Assembly (NCBI RefSeq): GCF_000023785.1 | Contig: NC_012982.1 | Location: forward strand, 3,224,001 to 3,288,000 | Source of the DNA: Hirschia baltica ATCC 49814 | GTDB lineage: Bacteria; Pseudomonadota; Alphaproteobacteria; Caulobacterales; Hyphomonadaceae | Direction: 5' to 3' | DNA: 64,000 nucleotides | Part shown: positions 7,242-14,911 of the stretch, piece by piece | Layout of the letters: each line of letters starts with the position of its first letter | How positions within the stretch are numbered: position 1 is the stretch's first letter | Position numbers and translations under genes: made by a program | Notes under the pieces: model-generated | What the model was told of the DNA's origin: nothing | Seen by the model: only the letters and a program-made list of their open reading frames with translations | The model's database searches: none

Positions 7242-9221
7242 CTAATCTTTTTTCGGTTTTTCACGCTTCAATTGACGCATAAAAAACCGCGCCGGTGCAA
7301 TGAGTTCTCGACTGTCAGCCCCAGTTGGAACTGGCCCCCCAAATGCATCGGCGACGATTATCTGCGCCAGAAATGGTGCCCATGTCAGCCCGCGCGACCC
7401 TAAGCCCCCCGCTGCATACATACCCCGCTGATAAAGCGCCTTGAAACCTTGCCCATCTATAGGTTTCAAGGCTCTTCCTGTCCGCAGATCCTCACCATAA
7501 TGCGCTCGATAGGCTGCAAATTCCGGCAATCGCCCCGCAAAAGGCAATTGATCCGGCGTTGCCGCGCGCACAGCCGTTGCAGATTGGACCTTCCCAGAGA
7601 GAATTTTTTCTTTGAGTTCTGGTGCCAACACATCCAGCGCAAGCATATTCTCCGCCCGCGCGGCATCACTCGCTTCTGGCGCTTTCCCATCACTATCTTG
7701 ATAGGTGGCCCCAAATACGATTTTACCATTCGCACCCACAACATAATGCCCCTTTGACCGCGCAAAGTCAGGGCCATCATATTGCGCATATTCCAATTGG
7801 CCGCCGCGTCCGCGCAATGGCAGCCCCTCGCCGCCCGCAAGATCAGCTATCCCCATGCCTGCCGCGATGACAACAAGATCCGCCTCATATTCAAAGACCT
7901 GCCCATCACGTATCGCCGTCACACATCGTTGTGCGCCATCTACCGCACCAATCGAGGTGATTTTCGTATTCCAGACAACATTGATATCTTTGAGCAATTG
8001 CGACCGCACATCCACAGGTGAAACCGCCATAGAAGAAAGATAATTCAGACCCATCTGCCTGCCCTCATCTTCCAAAACACCAAGTAAATCAGTATCCAAT
8101 GGCGGATCATCTTTTATCTTCGCATGTCGCCCAATCTCTTCATTCGAACTTGAAAAATGCGCCGTATCCACAGGCCATGCGCCAATATTTTGCGTCTTGT
8201 AAAAGGCAATGGCAGCAAGATAGGCATCAATCAAAAGCCTTGCTTGCGGCGTATCTGCGCCATCCAGTCTTGGTGCAACCAAACCAAGCGGATTTGCGCT
8301 CGCGCCTTCTTCTATACCTTCCCCCTTATCCAAAACCGTCACATCACAGCCGCGTTCATGGAAAGCCTGCGCCATGCATGCCCCCATAATTCCGGCCCCA
8401 ATCACAATCACGCTAGCAGGACACGCTCGTTCGGTGTTCAGCAGCAATGGATCACAATATATCTCAGGCTTGGGCAGTGTTGGATAAATTGCCTGCATTC
8501 TTTCGCGTTTCGTGCCAAATCCGGGCTGTTTGGAAACCTCAAAACCACCCGCAGCGAGTGCCCTTCTAACATGTCCCGCCACGGTATAGGTGCCAACAAC
8601 ACATTCAGGCGCTGAATGTAGGGCAATTTGCGCCATCACCTCTGAAGACCACATTTCTGGATTTTTTGCTGGCGAAAATCCATCCAAAAACCAGGCATCG
8701 GCTTTAAAAGCTGTATTTTTTAACGCCGGTTCAATCTCATCTTGAACAATCAACAGTGACATACCAAAATCTAGACAGAGTCTCTGCACTCCCTTCGCAC
8801 GAACTGGCCACAAACTCAGCAGTGTTTGCACATCAGATGCTAACTCTGGCCACACTGAAAGCGCAGTTTTTGCATCCTCAACCCGCATTAAGCGCCCTTC
8901 AAAACTGATCACTTCCAGCCTTGCCTGCGGATTGGGACGATGCTCTCGCCACAGCTGACGCAGCGCCGCAATATTTAGCCCCGTGCCAAATCCCAGCTCT
9001 CCAATTGTGAAGGTATTTGATGCACTTATCCCCGCCCTCATGGCTTGCCAGCGATCAACTAATCCACACCCTCTAAAAAAAACCTCGCGTGTTTCTTCCA
9101 ACCCATTAGATACGCTAAAATACACATCATCATTGATCTGATCACGCGGAACTCCATCCTCTTGCCAATATAATTCGGGTCGAGGCGGAAGACGTTTTGA
9201 TTTGAACATATTTTCTGACAT
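7242..9221 (-). CDS. mnmC: Bifunctional tRNA mnm5s2U34 methyltransferase/oxidase MnmC
   Basis: About 659 residues, typical of MnmC. The N-terminal half is the SAM-dependent methyltransferase (ELGFGTGLN motif, then FLDGFSPAKNPEMW), the C-terminal half an FAD oxidoreductase starting at VIVIGAGIMGACMAQAF. The enzyme removes the carboxymethyl group from cmnm5s2U34 and then methylates nm5s2U34 in the wobble position of certain tRNAs. I chose the ATG at 9221 (MSENMF); a reading from 9245 adds MRRRIRVC, which does not look like the family start. Convergent with the psp operon. Confidence 0.93.
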   Translation of the reverse strand: MSENMFKSKRLPPRPELYWQEDGVPRDQINDDVYFSVSNGLEETREVFFRGCGLVDRWQAMRAGISASNTFTIGELGFGTGLNIAALRQLWREHRPNPQARLEVISFEGRLMRVEDAKTALSVWPELASDVQTLLSLWPVRAKGVQRLCLDFGMSLLIVQDEIEPALKNTAFKADAWFLDGFSPAKNPEMWSSEVMAQIALHSAPECVVGTYTVAGHVRRALAAGGFEVSKQPGFGTKRERMQAIYPTLPKPEIYCDPLLLNTERACPASVIVIGAGIMGACMAQAFHERGCDVTVLDKGEGIEEGASANPLGLVAPRLDGADTPQARLLIDAYLAAIAFYKTQNIGAWPVDTAHFSSSNEEIGRHAKIKDDPPLDTDLLGVLEDEGRQMGLNYLSSMAVSPVDVRSQLLKDINVVWNTKITSIGAVDGAQRCVTAIRDGQVFEYEADLVVIAAGMGIADLAGGEGLPLRGRGGQLEYAQYDGPDFARSKGHYVVGANGKIVFGATYQDSDGKAPEASDAARAENMLALDVLAPELKEKILSGKVQSATAVRAATPDQLPFAGRLPEFAAYRAHYGEDLRTGRALKPIDGQGFKALYQRGMYAAGGLGSRGLTWAPFLAQIIVADAFGGPVPTGADSRELIAPARFFMRQLKREKPKKD

Positions 9222-9289
9222 GCAAACACGAATACGCCGCCTCAACCCAACTGGCGAGACGGCGCATACAATTTTTTATAAATGCAGAA

Positions 9290-10156
9290 TTAAATCTGAG
9301 GCGCAGCGTTTAGAGCTTCTTCCATTTGAGTGAATGAAGGCTGACATGATGTCGGAACAGATCCACGCCCTAGCTCAACTGAAATCTGAGCCGCATTACC
9401 GTGTAGGTGAGAGACTAGCACATCCTTGATGATCTTGTAGAACTGACCTTCTTCATCCAACACCTCGCCCATACGCGCCGCAAACGGGCCCACAATACCA
9501 TAAGCGATAAAGATACCGAGGAATGTCCCCACAAGCGCAGAACCAATCAATTTACCCAAATATTCAGGTGGCTGAGAGATCGCACCCATTGTTTTAATAA
9601 TACCAAGCACCGCCGCAACAATACCCAAAGCCGGAAATGCATCGGCGAGGTTTTGAACAGCATGTGCCGCGCCATGCGCCTCACTATGATGTTTCTCAAT
9701 CTGTTTTTCGATAGCATCTTCCACCTGATGCGGATCATCCATATTCATCGTCATCATGCGCAGCGTGTCACAGATAAGATCACAAGCGAAATGATCCTTC
9801 AGGATCTTGGGATAATTTTGAAATATGCTTGAATCTTTGGGGTTTTCAATATGAGGCTCAATCGCCACAACCCCCTTGGTTTTCATCGTCTTGGTCAACA
9901 CAAAGAGCAGCGTTAAAAGATCCTGATAATCTTTGGCTTTCCACTTTGGACCCGACAGAGCTTTACCAAAACCACCCATCGCACCTTTGATTGTTCCCAT
10001 CGAGTTTGAGATTAGAAAGGAACCAACACCGGCACCACCAATCATCATCATCTCGAACGGGGCCGCCTTAATGATCACGTCGAAATGACCACCGGCAAGC
10101 GCAAACCCACCGAAGACCATGCCGAACACAACGAGTAGGCCTATGATCTGAAACAT
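9290..10156 (-). CDS. motA: Flagellar motor stator protein MotA
   Basis: 288 residues with four membrane helices (about 3-22, 34-52, 170-192, 200-222), a large cytoplasmic loop between helices 2 and 3, and the conserved prolines in FPALGIVAAV and YGIVGPFA. MotA with MotB forms the proton-driven stator of the flagellar motor. No motB is adjacent: the upstream flank is a 290-base gap and then an unrelated plus-strand gene, so the partner must lie elsewhere, as in Caulobacter. Confidence 0.95.
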   Translation of the reverse strand: MFQIIGLLVVFGMVFGGFALAGGHFDVIIKAAPFEMMMIGGAGVGSFLISNSMGTIKGAMGGFGKALSGPKWKAKDYQDLLTLLFVLTKTMKTKGVVAIEPHIENPKDSSIFQNYPKILKDHFACDLICDTLRMMTMNMDDPHQVEDAIEKQIEKHHSEAHGAAHAVQNLADAFPALGIVAAVLGIIKTMGAISQPPEYLGKLIGSALVGTFLGIFIAYGIVGPFAARMGEVLDEEGQFYKIIKDVLVSHLHGNAAQISVELGRGSVPTSCQPSFTQMEEALNAAPQI

Positions 10157-10447
10157 AAAAGATATCCACCAAAAGATTCAACTTAATTAGATCTCTTTAT
10201 GACTGATTATCCTTAATGTTAGGTGTGAGCATTCAAAAAAACAGACAGTTTACATTAGGATTTGCTTCATCTCATTTTTACAGATTATTCAAACAACACG
10301 GTCAAACTCAGCATTCGCCAATATTAGAATTGTGTCATTATCCACCCTCCACTGCTCTACGACCTAGAAAATGCCACAAGCTTCCGTTATCAACGGATAA
10401 ATGACAGATCACGCTTTTGGTTGGACGACGAAATTAGGAGCCACCTG
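10157..10447. other. Divergent intergenic region motA / secreted protein
   Basis: An AT-rich 290-base gap that must contain the motA promoter (minus) and the promoter of the small secreted protein (plus). I found no convincing sigma-28, sigma-54 or CtrA site and no RNA gene in it. Confidence 0.5.
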
Positions 10448-10831
10448 ATGAAAAAAATGTTTATCATCTCACTATTTACAGCAAGCCTTACCGCACCTGC
10501 TTTGGCCGCTGTTGGCAGCTGTGAGAAGCCGGCTGAAATCAATGTGCCTGAAAATGTCGCTCAATTATCTTTGACAGAATTTAAAAATATTCACCAGCAA
10601 GGTGAAAGCTATATGGACAATGCCAAGTCATATCTCAAATGTCTGGATGGCATTATCTATTCGACTGCTCCAGAAGACCCGATCGTCTCCAAAGCCGGAA
10701 AAGCACACAGCAATTACGGTGAAGAATGGGGCGTTGTCTGGGGTCAACTCAATTTAGCTTGCGTCAATTGGGAAGTCGCTCACGCCACTCAATTTCCTGG
10801 CGGATGCCAACCCAAAAACCCAACGAGCTAA
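10448..10831 (+). CDS. Small secreted protein of unknown function
   Basis: 127 residues from the ATG at 10448, which follows AGGAG (10436-10440); an in-frame upstream reading from 10421 would bury the signal peptide and is rejected. Residues 1-19 (KKMFIISLFTASLTAPALA) form a classical signal peptide with an ALA cleavage site. The mature protein has cysteines in GSCEKP, LKCLDG, LACVNW and GGCQP, compatible with two disulfides in the periplasm. No family recognised. It is followed by a good rho-independent terminator, so it is a single-gene unit. Confidence 0.75.
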   Translation: MKKMFIISLFTASLTAPALAAVGSCEKPAEINVPENVAQLSLTEFKNIHQQGESYMDNAKSYLKCLDGIIYSTAPEDPIVSKAGKAHSNYGEEWGVVWGQLNLACVNWEVAHATQFPGGCQPKNPTS

Positions 10832-10857
10832 TCTAGGGATAGAAAACGAAAATAGCT

Positions 10858-10890
10858 AAACGCGCCCCCTGTGATTCGCGGCGCGTTTTT
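10858..10890 (+). terminator. Rho-independent terminator of the small secreted protein gene
   Basis: AAACGCGCC (10858-10866) pairs with GGCGCGTTT (10880-10888) around a 13-base loop, and the T-run continues to 10890. It also separates this gene from the converging mltB-like gene. Confidence 0.85.
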
Positions 10891-10898
10891 ATTGCCGA

Positions 10899-12242
10899 CT
10901 ATCCAGCGGCTGCCGCTTTCACGCTCGCCAACATCTCCATCGTTGGGAAACCATCGGCTAATAAATTACGGTCTTTCTGGAATCTCTGCAAAGCTGCACG
11001 CGTGCCACGTCCCGCCAATCCATCCACTGGGCCTGCATCATATCCCATTGAATTAAGGGCAGCTTGCAATTCTTCCACCTGAGACTTTGTCAGCATCGTA
11101 ATATGCGTTGGCCAAGCTTTCACCAGATCAGGTCGTCCTGCCAATTTATCCGCCAATAAGCCTATAGATAGGGCATAACTATCGGCATTGTTATACGTCT
11201 TGATGACATAGAAATTATCAAACAACAAAAACGCTGGGCCATATGATCCAGCTGGAATAAATAATTCCGCTTCAAGGTTTGGGCTTGCTGTGCGCCCACC
11301 TTCAATCTTAAAGCCAAGCGCCTGCCAGATCTGAACTTTACGCTTTGTACCATCAGCCAGCGCATAATTTGGGTTATCCGGTAAAGACACCTCCAACGCC
11401 CAAGGCTCACCACGTTTCCAACCAGACGCTTCCAAATAATTGGCTGCCGAGGCAAGCGCATCTGAACGCGAGTTCCAAACGTCCTTCTTCCCGTCTCCAT
11501 CCCCATCGCGCCCATGCGCCAAGAAAGTGGACGGCATAAATTGGGTTTGACCAAAGGCCCCTGCCCAGCTTGCTTGCTTTAATTGCTCTCTTGAAACAAT
11601 GCCTTGCTCGAGAAGCTTAAAGACTGAAATTAACTGCGCCTCTCCAAAGGCTGTACGTCGCCCTGTGTAGGCAAGCGTCGCCAATTGACGTACGGCATCA
11701 CTACTTCCCAATATACGCCCATAGCTGGTTTCCATACCCCAAACTGCGGCAAGTATCTCGCGTGGCGGTGTATATTGAACCTCAATAGTGTCGAAAAGAC
11801 CAACAGTCTCTGCCAGCTTTTCTTTACCAAAAGACACACGATTTGGGTGCGTCGCGGATGCGACATAATCCCATATCGGTTTAACAAACTCGGCTTGATC
11901 ATCACCAATTGCCGCAGCTTTCACCAATTCTAACGGCACGACACTTTGCAAAACGCTGTGAACAATTTCTACATCACGACCAGAATTTGCTGCTTCTTGA
12001 GCAAACCTCACGCGCCACGCATCAAACTCAACAACACCCGAAGGCACAAATAATGGCACCTCCACATCGGTTGGAGCTGTTGGTGTCGGAGTGGGTGTTG
12101 GGGTCGGTTCAGGGCTTGGTGCCTGTGGTGTTGGCACACCCGGATAGGTTTCTGGGCGCGGCAATTGATCAGCTGCACACGCACTTAGTGCAACAAGCAT
12201 TATACCCGTTGTACTTAGCCATTTTATCACATGTGGCATCAA
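10899..12242 (-). CDS. Lytic murein transglycosylase (MltB family) lipoprotein with PG-binding domain
   Basis: 447 residues. Lipobox LSAC with Cys22 predicts an outer-membrane lipoprotein; a Pro/Thr/Ser-rich tether follows (about 27-57). The catalytic domain contains AVWGMETSYGR (the glutamate is the acid catalyst) and the family motif GAFGQTQFMPSTF. The last 60 residues (QVEELQAALNSMGYDAGPVD and on) are a peptidoglycan-binding type-1 domain. It cleaves glycan strands to 1,6-anhydromuropeptides. Divergent from rpmJ; a TTAA-N7-TTTA sequence at 12291-12305 upstream resembles a CtrA box with one mismatch, too weak to call. Confidence 0.92.
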   Translation of the reverse strand: MMPHVIKWLSTTGIMLVALSACAADQLPRPETYPGVPTPQAPSPEPTPTPTPTPTAPTDVEVPLFVPSGVVEFDAWRVRFAQEAANSGRDVEIVHSVLQSVVPLELVKAAAIGDDQAEFVKPIWDYVASATHPNRVSFGKEKLAETVGLFDTIEVQYTPPREILAAVWGMETSYGRILGSSDAVRQLATLAYTGRRTAFGEAQLISVFKLLEQGIVSREQLKQASWAGAFGQTQFMPSTFLAHGRDGDGDGKKDVWNSRSDALASAANYLEASGWKRGEPWALEVSLPDNPNYALADGTKRKVQIWQALGFKIEGGRTASPNLEAELFIPAGSYGPAFLLFDNFYVIKTYNNADSYALSIGLLADKLAGRPDLVKAWPTHITMLTKSQVEELQAALNSMGYDAGPVDGLAGRGTRAALQRFQKDRNLLADGFPTMEMLASVKAAAAG

Positions 12243-12390
12243 AATCCCCTATCCTACTAAACTGCGGTTTATCCCTAGCATTAACCCTGTTTTTAAAGCC
12301 TATCCATCATTTCTTGCATGACGATTATGTTATTTTTCCACTATTTTCGTCAGTAAGCTCCAAAATTTTCATACTCATGCTGAATCATCG

Positions 12391-12428
12391 TTGACAGATC
12401 CTAGATAGAGCGCGTATGTACCGCGCTC
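12391..12428 (+). promoter_or_regulatory. Probable rpmJ promoter with overlapping palindrome
   Basis: TTGACA (12391-12396) is a perfect -35, followed at 18 bases by TATGTA (12415-12420) as a weak -10. The -10 lies in the loop of a perfect 7-base inverted repeat, GAGCGCG (12408-12414) and CGCGCTC (12422-12428), which could be an operator or a 5' hairpin. Confidence 0.5.
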
Positions 12429-12491
12429 AAATTTTTGCTACCAACGCTCACGGCCGCTCTGTAAACGGGGCCGCAGAAAGCTAGAAGAACG

Positions 12492-12617
12492 ATGAAAGTT
12501 AGAAGCTCTCTTAAGTCTCTTAAGAACCGTCACAAAGACTGTAAAGTCGTGCGCCGTAAAGGTCGCGTCTACGTGATCAACAAAACAGACCCTCGCTTTA
12601 AAGCGAAGCAAGGCTAA
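12492..12617 (+). CDS. rpmJ: 50S ribosomal protein bL36
   Basis: A 41-residue basic protein beginning [20 protein letters not shown] and ending DPRFKAKQG, the alphaproteobacterial form of bL36. This version keeps only one of the zinc-ligand cysteines (Cys17), which is common in alphaproteobacterial bL36. It is the last protein to join the large subunit. It is alone, not in the spc operon, also normal for this group. A probable promoter lies about 70 bases upstream and the HAD hydrolase gene follows 28 bases downstream. Confidence 0.95.
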   Translation: MKVRSSLKSLKNRHKDCKVVRRKGRVYVINKTDPRFKAKQG

Positions 12618-12645
12618 GCCTTTTCCTGTTTTAGGAGTTTAGTTC

Positions 12646-13260
12646 ATGACAGACCAGATTGTTCTCTTCGATCTGGGAAATGTTGTTGTGGACTGGGATC
12701 CAACACGCCTTTATCGGCAATTACTCGCCTCGCAGGAAGAAGCTGAACGCTTCTACCGCGAGGTTTGTACGCTTGAATGGCACACACATCACGACCGTGG
12801 TGTGGACATGCAAGAAAATGCTGCACGTCTGATAGAAGCTCATCCTGACAAAGCAGAACTTATCCGTGCATGGCGAACCGGTTGGCTTGAAATGTTTCAC
12901 GGATATGTCCACGGCGTTCCTGAAATTATTCAAGAACTTATAGAACAATCTACGCCTATTTATGCCCTGACAAATTTTCCGGCTGAAAAATGGGAAGAAA
13001 CAGCTCAAGCATTCCCTGTGCTTCAAGCGTTTAAAGATGTTATTATTTCCGGCGTTGAGAAAATGGTCAAACCAGACCCACGCATTTATGAACTCACACT
13101 AAAACGCTTGGGCTCACCTATACCATCCAGCATTATTTTCTTTGATGATCGCCAAGATAATATTGATGCAGCCAAACGTGCAGGCATCACCTCTTTCTTA
13201 TTCACGGATGCGCAAACTATGCGCCAAGACCTTGAAAAAACCGGCATTCTTACAAAATAG
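12646..13260 (+). CDS. HAD-superfamily hydrolase (YihX-like)
   Basis: 204 residues. Motif I is LFDLGNVVVDWD (nucleophile Asp9), motif II ALTNFP, motif III the lysine in EKMVKPDP and motif IV FFDDRQDNIDAA: a complete HAD set. The DLGNV version of motif I groups it with the YihX/epoxide-hydrolase-like HAD-IA branch, which dephosphorylates small sugar phosphates. It follows rpmJ by 28 bases and may be co-transcribed. The substrate cannot be read from the sequence. Confidence 0.85.
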   Translation: MTDQIVLFDLGNVVVDWDPTRLYRQLLASQEEAERFYREVCTLEWHTHHDRGVDMQENAARLIEAHPDKAELIRAWRTGWLEMFHGYVHGVPEIIQELIEQSTPIYALTNFPAEKWEETAQAFPVLQAFKDVIISGVEKMVKPDPRIYELTLKRLGSPIPSSIIFFDDRQDNIDAAKRAGITSFLFTDAQTMRQDLEKTGILTK

Positions 13261-13329
13261 TCATTGCACTAGGGCTCACTTTTAAAACTACGCCTTGCTT
13301 CTGCCTTCAAGCTTTGCCCATATAACATT

Positions 13330-13887
13330 ATGAGACTCGCCAAATCACTCTTTTGTACACTTGTATTATGGATCTCTCTGCCATTGAGTGGTCTAGCAGA
13401 CTCCCCTATTGGCCCCGCCCAAAAACTGCTTGATAAGCTGGCCGTAGCCAAAACCGAACATGAAGCAAACTATCTCTACGAAGATATTATTGCCGCTTGG
13501 CTCAACTCAGGTGGTCCAACAGTCGATATTTTGATGGAACGAGGCATAGATGCTCACAGTCAAGACAATCTCGCCCTCGCAAGAGATATGTTTGACCGCG
13601 TTATTCTTATCGAACCTGATATTGCTGAAGCTTGGTATCGTCGCGGCGTCGTTTTTTATCTTGATGGAAAATACGATCAGGCGATCCTTGATTTTGAACA
13701 GGCGCTAGAGTTAGAGCCACGCCACTTTGAAGCATGGCTGGGATTGGCCGCAATTTTTGAAGCCGTCGAACATAGAGAAGCCGCGTTAAACGCTTACCGA
13801 CAAGTGCTAAAACTTTTCCCTCACTCACGCCACGCAAAACAATCAGTCGCCCGATTAGAACCATTAATCGAAGGTCGAGCGCTCTAG
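13330..13887 (+). CDS. Periplasmic TPR-repeat protein
   Basis: 185 residues with a signal peptide (about 1-23, ending LSGLAD). Three to four TPR units follow, the clearest being AEAWYRRGVVFYLDGKYDQA and the next, FEAWLGLAAIFEAVEHREAA. TPR arrays mediate protein contacts; a periplasmic location is predicted from the signal. It matches the small TPR lipoprotein-like genes often found in Caulobacterales, but no specific function can be given. The gene stands alone, 69 bases after the HAD hydrolase. Confidence 0.8.
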   Translation: MRLAKSLFCTLVLWISLPLSGLADSPIGPAQKLLDKLAVAKTEHEANYLYEDIIAAWLNSGGPTVDILMERGIDAHSQDNLALARDMFDRVILIEPDIAEAWYRRGVVFYLDGKYDQAILDFEQALELEPRHFEAWLGLAAIFEAVEHREAALNAYRQVLKLFPHSRHAKQSVARLEPLIEGRAL

Positions 13888-14032
13888 TATTTTGGCAATC
13901 TGATTCTTTTTTCAACATTCCCCAGTAAAGTGTATGCAAAACTTGCAAATCTACTCAAATGAGAGCTGGACCTCTGCGCGAGACACGCTAGTGTCCGCCT
14001 TTCTTTCTTGGAATTTGTCTTGAGGAATTAGA

Positions 14033-14308
14033 ATGGACGAAGAAGACAACGTTGTTGGCGCAATGGGCTCTATGGACCCTACGACGCGGGACAAACTACG
14101 CCAGACAATCGAAAAAGTTGAACGACTTGAAATCGAAAAAAAAGAAATCGCGGAACAAATCAAAGAAGTTTTTGCTGAAGCAAAGGCCTTTGGATTTGAC
14201 CCCAAAGCGATGAAAGAAGTCATCAAACACCGCAAACAAGATCCCGATAAACGTGAAGAGGAAGAATTGGTCCTCGGCACATATCTGGCAGCCCTTGGCG
14301 AAATCTAA
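14033..14308 (+). CDS. gapR: Nucleoid-associated protein GapR (DUF2312)
   Basis: 91 residues, the size and composition of GapR: an N-terminal coiled coil (DKLRQTIEKVERLEIEKKEI) and a C-terminal helical part with FGFDPKAMKEVIKHRKQDP, the DUF2312 signature. In Caulobacter GapR binds overtwisted AT-rich DNA ahead of replication forks and transcription, as a dimer or tetramer ring. The start has a good GAGGAATT Shine-Dalgarno (14020-14027). A small hairpin GACAC-GCTA-GTGTC lies at 13982-13995 in the upstream region. Confidence 0.93.
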   Translation: MDEEDNVVGAMGSMDPTTRDKLRQTIEKVERLEIEKKEIAEQIKEVFAEAKAFGFDPKAMKEVIKHRKQDPDKREEEELVLGTYLAALGEI

Positions 14309-14333
14309 TACCTCTATTAGATTATGAGTTATT

Positions 14334-14864
14334 ATGGCTCGCGATATCGATGATAAAAAAACGAAAAAGGCTTTGCGTAAGCTGCGCAAAGCCAAATCGC
14401 GCGCCGAATCTGAGGATGGCCCCGGCCTTACAGATTGGGAAAAAGAGTTTTTCGAGGGCGTAGAAGAACGCCTAGAAACCTTTGGCTCAGCTTTTAATGA
14501 TCCCGAAAAAGGCAATCTGGACAGCGCACTCTCCGCACGCCAAACGCATATCGTGCGTGAAATTGACAAGAAAGCGCGCAAGAAAAACGGCGGAATGAAA
14601 CGTTCCAGCTTTAAACCCAAACTGAAATCAGATTCAAAAACTAAAACCAATAATTTTTCACCACGTGGCCGCGACATCAATGATGACATTGAAACAAACA
14701 TCAACGCGCCGAAAATGCCGCCCCAACCAAGCTCACCAACCTTATATCTGGCTAGCACTCACACCGAGGAAAATAAGCGGGCGACAAATGATGCCCCCTC
14801 AACCTCAGAAACAGCGAAACCGCTTCCCTTTAAGGTTATCCAAGGCGGAAAAGCACAGTCTTAA
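14334..14864 (+). CDS. Conserved hypothetical protein downstream of gapR
   Basis: 176 residues, soluble, highly charged. The N-terminal part is basic and helical (KKTKKALRKLRKAKSRAE), followed by LTDWEKEFFEGVEERLETFG and DPEKGNLDSALSARQTHIV; the second half is low-complexity, Ser/Asn/Pro rich. The LTDWEKEF region resembles proteins I have seen annotated only as hypothetical in Hyphomonadaceae and Caulobacter. It begins 25 bases after gapR in the same direction, so it is likely in the same transcript. The lysine-rich N-terminus would suit DNA or RNA contact, but that is a guess. Confidence 0.7.
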   Translation: MARDIDDKKTKKALRKLRKAKSRAESEDGPGLTDWEKEFFEGVEERLETFGSAFNDPEKGNLDSALSARQTHIVREIDKKARKKNGGMKRSSFKPKLKSDSKTKTNNFSPRGRDINDDIETNINAPKMPPQPSSPTLYLASTHTEENKRATNDAPSTSETAKPLPFKVIQGGKAQS

Positions 14865-14911
14865 TATTTACGCCTATATTCGCGCGATCTATTTTAAACA
14901 GAACTCAAATA

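Noticed and set aside
12291-12306. CtrA box upstream of the mltB-like gene
   Set aside because: Spacing or sequence has to be bent by one base to match; kept only as a remark.
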